From Desulfuromonadaceae bacterium GWC2_58_13 (GTDB taxonomy: Bacteria; Desulfobacterota; Desulfuromonadia; Desulfuromonadales; Trichloromonadaceae): a stretch of 7,978 nucleotides of DNA. The translations under genes were made by a program, and so were the position numbers. Below the pieces are notes generated by a model, which was given only the letters and a program-made list of their open reading frames with translations, was not told where the DNA came from and did no database searches. Position 1 is the stretch's first letter. Each line of letters opens with the position of its first letter. The stretch spans positions 817 through 8,794 of the forward strand of contig MHXM01000002.1 in assembly GCA_001825565.1 (NCBI GenBank), in the 5' to 3' direction. Below, piece after piece: positions 1-5,100 of the stretch.

Positions 1-1
1 C

Positions 2-1260
2 TCGGACCTCGGCGGGCTCATTCTGCTTCCCCCCGCGGCTTCGGCCGACGACCGCTTCCTGAAACGGGCCTTCCGGCTTCTCCAGATCGCCGGCCCCGGC
101 CTCAAAAAAGCCGGCGAACAGGGCAAATCCCTGTTCGCCACCGTCTCCCGTCTCAACGGCAGCTTTGGATTACTTCCCGGCGTCACCCCGGCCGATCCGG
201 TTTCCGGCGGCTTGGCCGGCCTGAGTAAAACAGCCAGCCACGAATGGCCCCAGGTTTTCTGCAAAGCCATCGACCTGGCCCCCGAGTTGAAGGACGCAAC
301 CATTGCGGCGGCCGCTCTGGTCGATGAAATCCTTACCGAGGGACCGCTGGAGGTTGGCATTTCGGTCGGCGGTCTGCATACGCTCAAGCTCACCGATGCG
401 CCGTTGGCCGGCGATCCGAGGGAACTGCCGATTGCGGCCGGAGACGTGGTGGTCATCAGCGGCGGAGCCCGAGGAGTTACCGCCGAAGTTGCCGTATCCC
501 TGGCCGCGGCCAGTAAAGCCACTCTGCTCCTGCTCGGCCGCAGCCCGGCCCCGGAAGGCGAGCCCGACTGGCTGTGCGCCCTGCACGTCGAGGCCGATAT
601 CAAAAAAGCCCTGATCAGCCAGGCATCGACCCCGCTGAAACCCAGGGATCTCGAACAGCAGTACCAGACGATCCTCGGTAGCCGGGAAATCCGCGCCACC
701 TTGCAACGCATCGTCGCCGCCGGCGGCAAGGCGATTTACCGATCCGTCGATCTGCGCGACCCCGTGGCGGTGGCCAAGGCTGTCGCCAAGGTCCGCGCCA
801 GCAACGGTCCGATCAAGGGACTGATCCACGGCGCCGGTGTTCTTGCCGACCGCCTGATCACCGACAAGACCGCCGAGCAATTCGAACTGGTTTATTCGAC
901 CAAGGTCGAGGGACTGCGCTCCCTGCTCGATGCCGTAAGCGAGGACGACCTGCATTTCATGGCCCTGTTTTCCTCCTCCACCGGGCGTTTCGGCCGCGCC
1001 GGCCAGGTCGACTACGCGGTGGCCAACGAGATCCTTAACAAGATTGCCCAACAGCAGGCACGGTTGCGCCCCAACTGCCGGGTGCTTTCCCTCAATTGGG
1101 GACCCTGGGACGGCGGCATGGTAACTCCGGCCCTGAAAAAATTGTTTATTCAAGAAGGTGTCGAAGTGATTGGGCTGCAAGCCGGCGCCGATTACCTGCT
1201 CAGTGAAATCGCCACGCCGCCGGGCGGCCCCGTCGAACTGGTCATCCTCGGCTCTCCCCC
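2..1260 (+). other. Ketoreductase (KR) domain of the PfaA-like protein
   Basis: Approximate limits. The first ~75 residues match the non-catalytic half of a PKS KR, including the GLSKTASHEWP stretch typical of Pfa proteins. The catalytic half starts at VVVISGGARGVT (residues 150-160). A segment of about 45 residues (~182-227), ending in a helix-like LEQQYQTIL...ATLQRI run, separates the first Rossmann unit from the GLIHGAGVLAD strand. This longer spacing fits Pfa KRs better than modular PKS KRs. Lys301, Ser325 (the most likely of three adjacent serines), Tyr338 and Asn342 make the full Lys-Ser-Tyr-Asn set, so the domain should be active. Confidence 0.88.
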
Positions 1261-2170
1261 TACGGTCCAACCTGATAGCCAGGCCGGACCGCCGGCCAAT
1301 ATCTACATTTCCAAAGCCTTCGATCTCGACCTGTCGGTCGCCCAGTACCCCTTTCTCGCGTCCCACGTCATGGACAAGAAAGCGGTATTGCCCGTGGCCA
1401 TGATCATCGAATGGATGGCCCACGGCGCGATTCACAACAATCCGGGATTGCGTTTCCACGGCTTCAACGACCTGCGCATCCTGAAAGGCGTCACCCTGGG
1501 TCCCGAGGAAACCTGCGCGCTGCAAGTCATGACCGGCAAGGCCTTTAAAACCGACGGATTCCATGTGGTGCCGGTCGAGCTTTCCGGGCGTGGCGGCAAT
1601 GGGCAAACCTTCGTCCACGCCCGCGCCAAGATGGTGCTGGCCACCCGCCTGCCCGAGGCCAAGCCGGCCGCCGAGGCCCTGGAGCTTGTGCCCTATCCCC
1701 GTTCGATGGATGAAATCTACCAGCCGGACCGGCTCTTCCACGGCCCGGACTTCCACGGTATCCGCCAGGTCAACGGCTGTTCCGGCGACTTTGTCGCCGC
1801 CCTGGTAAAGCCGGCGCCGCTACCCTCCCAGTGGATCGCCCAGCCGCTGCGCAACTCCTGGCTGTCCGATCCGCTGGCGCTGGACAGCTCGTTCCAGATG
1901 ATGATCCTGTGGAGCTTTGAACGCTTTGATGCGGGCTCCCTGCCGGTCTTCGCCGGTCGCTACCGCCAATACGCCGACCGGTTCCCCGCCGAGGGGAGTG
2001 AAATCCGCATCCATGTCACCAGGCAAAGCCAGAGCCAGGCGACCGCGGACATCGATTTCGTCGACCCGGTCAATGGTCGGTTGGTCGCCCGTATCGAGGA
2101 TTACGAATGCGTCATCGACGCCTCGCTGAACAAGAGCTTCCAGCGTAATAAACTGCAGGGAGCCGCCTGA
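2..2170 (+). CDS. pfaA: PfaA-like polyunsaturated/secondary-lipid synthase, C-terminal part (KR and PS-DH domains), 5' partial
   Basis: The frame is open from base 2 to the TGA at 2168-2170 (722 residues visible), so the gene begins before the window. A TTG at 212 is internal, because clear KR-type sequence lies upstream of it. Residues ~1-420 are a ketoreductase that reduces the 3-ketoacyl-ACP with NADPH. They show a Rossmann motif GGARGVT (154-160), Lys301, the Ser cluster 324-326, Tyr338 in DYAVANE and Asn342. Residues ~430-710 are a PKS-type dehydratase with His455 in FLASHVMDKKAVLP, the LFHGPDF motif and Asp628/Gln632 in LDSSFQ. KR followed by DH at the C-terminus, directly before a PfaC-like gene, matches PfaA of bacterial PUFA synthases (called Pfa2 in myxobacteria). 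The KS, AT and ACP domains are inferred to lie upstream and are not seen. The protein is probably cytosolic, with no membrane segments visible. The family is clear; the exact lipid product is not known. Confidence 0.88.
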   Translation, partial: SDLGGLILLPPAASADDRFLKRAFRLLQIAGPGLKKAGEQGKSLFATVSRLNGSFGLLPGVTPADPVSGGLAGLSKTASHEWPQVFCKAIDLAPELKDATIAAAALVDEILTEGPLEVGISVGGLHTLKLTDAPLAGDPRELPIAAGDVVVISGGARGVTAEVAVSLAAASKATLLLLGRSPAPEGEPDWLCALHVEADIKKALISQASTPLKPRDLEQQYQTILGSREIRATLQRIVAAGGKAIYRSVDLRDPVAVAKAVAKVRASNGPIKGLIHGAGVLADRLITDKTAEQFELVYSTKVEGLRSLLDAVSEDDLHFMALFSSSTGRFGRAGQVDYAVANEILNKIAQQQARLRPNCRVLSLNWGPWDGGMVTPALKKLFIQEGVEVIGLQAGADYLLSEIATPPGGPVELVILGSPPTVQPDSQAGPPANIYISKAFDLDLSVAQYPFLASHVMDKKAVLPVAMIIEWMAHGAIHNNPGLRFHGFNDLRILKGVTLGPEETCALQVMTGKAFKTDGFHVVPVELSGRGGNGQTFVHARAKMVLATRLPEAKPAAEALELVPYPRSMDEIYQPDRLFHGPDFHGIRQVNGCSGDFVAALVKPAPLPSQWIAQPLRNSWLSDPLALDSSFQMMILWSFERFDAGSLPVFAGRYRQYADRFPAEGSEIRIHVTRQSQSQATADIDFVDPVNGRLVARIEDYECVIDASLNKSFQRNKLQGAA
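1274..2131 (+). other. PKS-type dehydratase (PS-DH) domain at the C-terminus of the PfaA-like protein
   Basis: Approximate limits. This is a double-hotdog dehydratase of the kind found at PfaA C-termini, distinct from the FabA-like DHs of the next gene. The first hotdog carries the catalytic His455 with Pro464 nine residues later. The usual HxxxGxxxxP glycine is Lys459 here. The second hotdog has LFHGPDFHGIR and the DxxxQ pair Asp628/Gln632 inside a hydrophobic helix. With both the His and the Asp present, it is probably catalytic. In the family, PS-DH removes water from 3-hydroxyacyl-ACP to give a trans-2 enoyl chain. Confidence 0.78.
2157..2162 (+). promoter_or_regulatory. Shine-Dalgarno site for the PfaC-like gene
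   Basis: AGGGAG lies 10 bases before the ATG at 2173, inside the last codons of the upstream gene. It supports ATG 2173 as the start. The competing ATG at 2180 is in another frame that closes at 2797 and has no synthase homology. The stop of the first gene and this start are separated by only 2 bases, so the two genes are almost certainly co-transcribed and perhaps translationally coupled. Confidence 0.7.
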
Positions 2171-2172
2171 GC

Positions 2173-5100
2173 ATGAAGCATGGAAAATCTGTGGCCATCG
2201 TCGGGGTCGGCGGCATCTTTCCCATGTCGCCGACCCTCGACCTGTTCTGGAATACCATCGCCGGCAACATCGACACCTCGCGACGGCCGCCCGAGGGACG
2301 CTGGCTCCTTGAACCGGATGAGGTCCACGACTCCAAACTCGGGGCAGCGGACAAGGTCTATTCGAAAAAAGGGTGCTACATCGACGACGATGCGATGGCC
2401 TTCTCCCTTTCCGGGCTGGATATCGATTCCGAACTGGTCGCCACCCTCGATCCCCTGTTCCATCTGCTGCTGCACGCCGGCCAGCAGGCCTTCAACGACG
2501 GCGCCACCCGCACCCTTGATCGCAGCCGGGTCGGCGTCATCATCGGCAACCTGGCCCTGCCGAGCGAGCAGGCCTCGGCCATGGCCCGCGACACCCTCGG
2601 CCGGACATTTGAGGAGAAACTCCTCGGCCACAGTGACATCCCCGCTGGGCCGGCCATTGCTCCGATCAATCGCTACGTGGCCGGGCTGCCCGCCGGAATC
2701 CTGGCCCGGGCGCTCGGTCTCGGCGGCGCCAGCTTCACCCTCGACGCGGCCTGCGCCTCGTCCCTGTACGCCATCAAACTGGCCGTCGACGAGCTGACCG
2801 CCGGCCGCGCCGACGCCATGCTCACCGGCGGTTTGTCCCGTCCGGACTCCCTCTACACACAGATGGGTTTTTCCCAGCTGCACGCCGTCTCTCCGTCCGG
2901 CACCTGCTCGCCCTTCGACCAGAAGGGGGACGGTCTGGTGGTCGGCGAGGGATGCGGCATGTTCCTGCTCAAACGCACCGAGGACGCGGTCCGCGACGGC
3001 GACCACATCTATGCCGTGATCCGCGGCATCGGCCTCTCCAACGACCTCGGCGGCAGCCTGCTGGCGCCGGGTTCCGAAGGGCAGCTGCGGGCCATGCGGG
3101 CCGCCTACCAGCAGGCCGGCTGGAATCCCACCGACGTCGATCTGATCGAATGCCACGCCACCGGCACCCCGGTCGGCGACGCCGTTGAGTTCGCCAGCCT
3201 GAAAAGCCTGTGGGGGGACAGCGGCTGGAAGCGGAATCAGTGCGTCATCGGCTCGGTCAAATCGAATATCGGCCACCTGCTCACCGCCGCCGGCTCCGCC
3301 GCCCTGACCAAGGTGCTGCTGGCGATGAAGGAGAAGACCCTGCCGCCGACCGCCAACTTCGCGGAACCGGCCAAAGGGATTGCCCTCGACGACAGCCCGT
3401 TCCGCATCCTCAAAGAGCCGGCCCCCTGGAACCCGGGCAAGAACGGGGCGCCACGGCGGGCGGCGGTGAGCGCCTTCGGATTCGGCGGTATCAATGCTCA
3501 CCTGTTGCTCGAAGAATGGATTCCGCCACGGCCCACCAAGGGATCGGTGGCTTTCCCGCCTTCGTTCCAGCGCGCCAGCCAGCCGATCGCCATCGTCGGC
3601 ATGGGCGCCCACTTCGGCCCCTGGTCGTCGTTGAAACAGGTGCAAGAGCGTATGCTGGGCGCCGACCTCGATACGGCCACCAGCCCCCCGAACCGCTGGT
3701 GGGGCGCAGAGAACAGCCGTTGGTTCACCGAGTCCGGTCTCGACGGCCACGCCTTCAAAGGATATTTCGTTCCCGAAGCCGCCGCGGTGCCGGGAGAGTT
3801 CCGCATCCCGCCGAAAGAACTGGAAGAGATGCTTCCCCGCCAACTGCTGATGCTGCAGGTGGCCGACCAGGCCCTTCAGGATGCAGGCCTCAAGGGAGAA
3901 GATCTGCTGTTCACCGGGGTTTTCATCGGCAGCGGGCTCGATCTCAACGCCACCGGCTTCAGCTTCCGCTGGGCCATTCAACGCCTGGCCCCAAAATGGG
4001 CCAAACAGCTCGGCCGCACCCTCACCGCCCCTGAGATGGATCAATGGATCTCCGAACTGCGCGACGCCGCCGGACCGGCACTGAGCGCCAACCGGGTCAT
4101 GGGCGCTCTCGGCAGCATCGTCGCCAGCCGGGTGGCCAAGGAATTCCGTATCGGCGGACCCAGCTTCACCCTCTCCAGTGAAGAAAACTCCGGCCTGCGT
4201 GCCCTGGAAGTCGCCATTCGCGCCCTCCAGGAAGGCTCGATCAACCGGGCCATCGTCGGCGCCACCGACATGAACGGCGATCTGCGCTCGGTCCTCGGTC
4301 AGCACGCCGACCGGCCCTTTTCCGCCAGCGGCCAGTGCCGCCCCTTCGACCGGGAAGCCGACGGCACCCTGATCGGCGAAGGCGCCGCGGCCCTGGTGCT
4401 CAAACGCCTCGAAGACGCCCAGCAGGACGGCGACCGCATCTATGCCGTGATCAAGGGAGTCGGCACCGCCACCGGCGGTCGGGCCGAGGACCGGGTTCCC
4501 GCCCCTCGGGCCGTTGAAGCAGCCCTGCAACGGGCCTTTCAGGAAGCCCGGATCAAACCGGCCAGCGTCGGCTACCTGGAAACCCACGGCAGCGGCATCC
4601 CCAACGAAGACGCGGTGGAGGCCGCCGCCCTGGCCCCTTTCATCGGCAGCGCAGCGAACGAAAATCCCTGCTGGGTCGGCAGCGTCAAGGCCGCGCTCGG
4701 GCACACGGGCTGCGCCTCCGGGCTGGCCTCGCTGATCCGCGCCGCCCTCTGTCTGCATCACCAGGTTCTGCCGCCGCTCCGCCACAGCCGACTTGACGGC
4801 TCGCCCTGGAGCGAGCAGCGCCGGCCGTTCCTGGCGCCGGCCGCCCCGCAATACTGGTTGCGCAATCGAGCCGAGGGACCGCGCCGGGCCCTGGTCAGCG
4901 CCTTCGGGGTCGACGGCAGCTGTTCGGTGGCCCTGCTCGAAGGGCACGAGGACAAGGGCAAGAGCCGCACCCAACCGGCCACCCGCCCTCTCGGTCCCCT
5001 GAGCGAAGGGCTGTTCGCTCTCGACGGCGACACCCCGGCCGCCATTCTGGAAAAAATCGCCGCTTTGCAGAACCTGGTCCTGGACCATCCCCGGGCCGAT

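Noticed and set aside
212..214. TTG as a start codon for a shorter 652-residue protein
   Set aside because: The frame is open to the window edge and residues upstream of 212 continue the KR fold, so the gene is 5' truncated by the window and does not start here.
170..1756. A 528-codon open frame on the - strand opposite the PfaA-like gene
   Set aside because: Same codon-aligned shadow effect; its stop at 170-172 is the complement of a sense TTA leucine codon. No domain or ribosome binding site supports it.
3210..4034. A 274-codon + strand frame overlapping the KS/CLF region
   Set aside because: An Arg/Pro-rich, low-information translation typical of an alternate frame in GC-rich coding DNA; the overlapping KS/CLF frame has clear conserved motifs.
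4159..4206. Second KS as a decayed or pseudogenised ketosynthase
   Set aside because: The domain is full length, in frame and keeps the other KS motifs, and a Cys-less KS is expected at this position in PfaC, so it is a chain-length factor and not decay.
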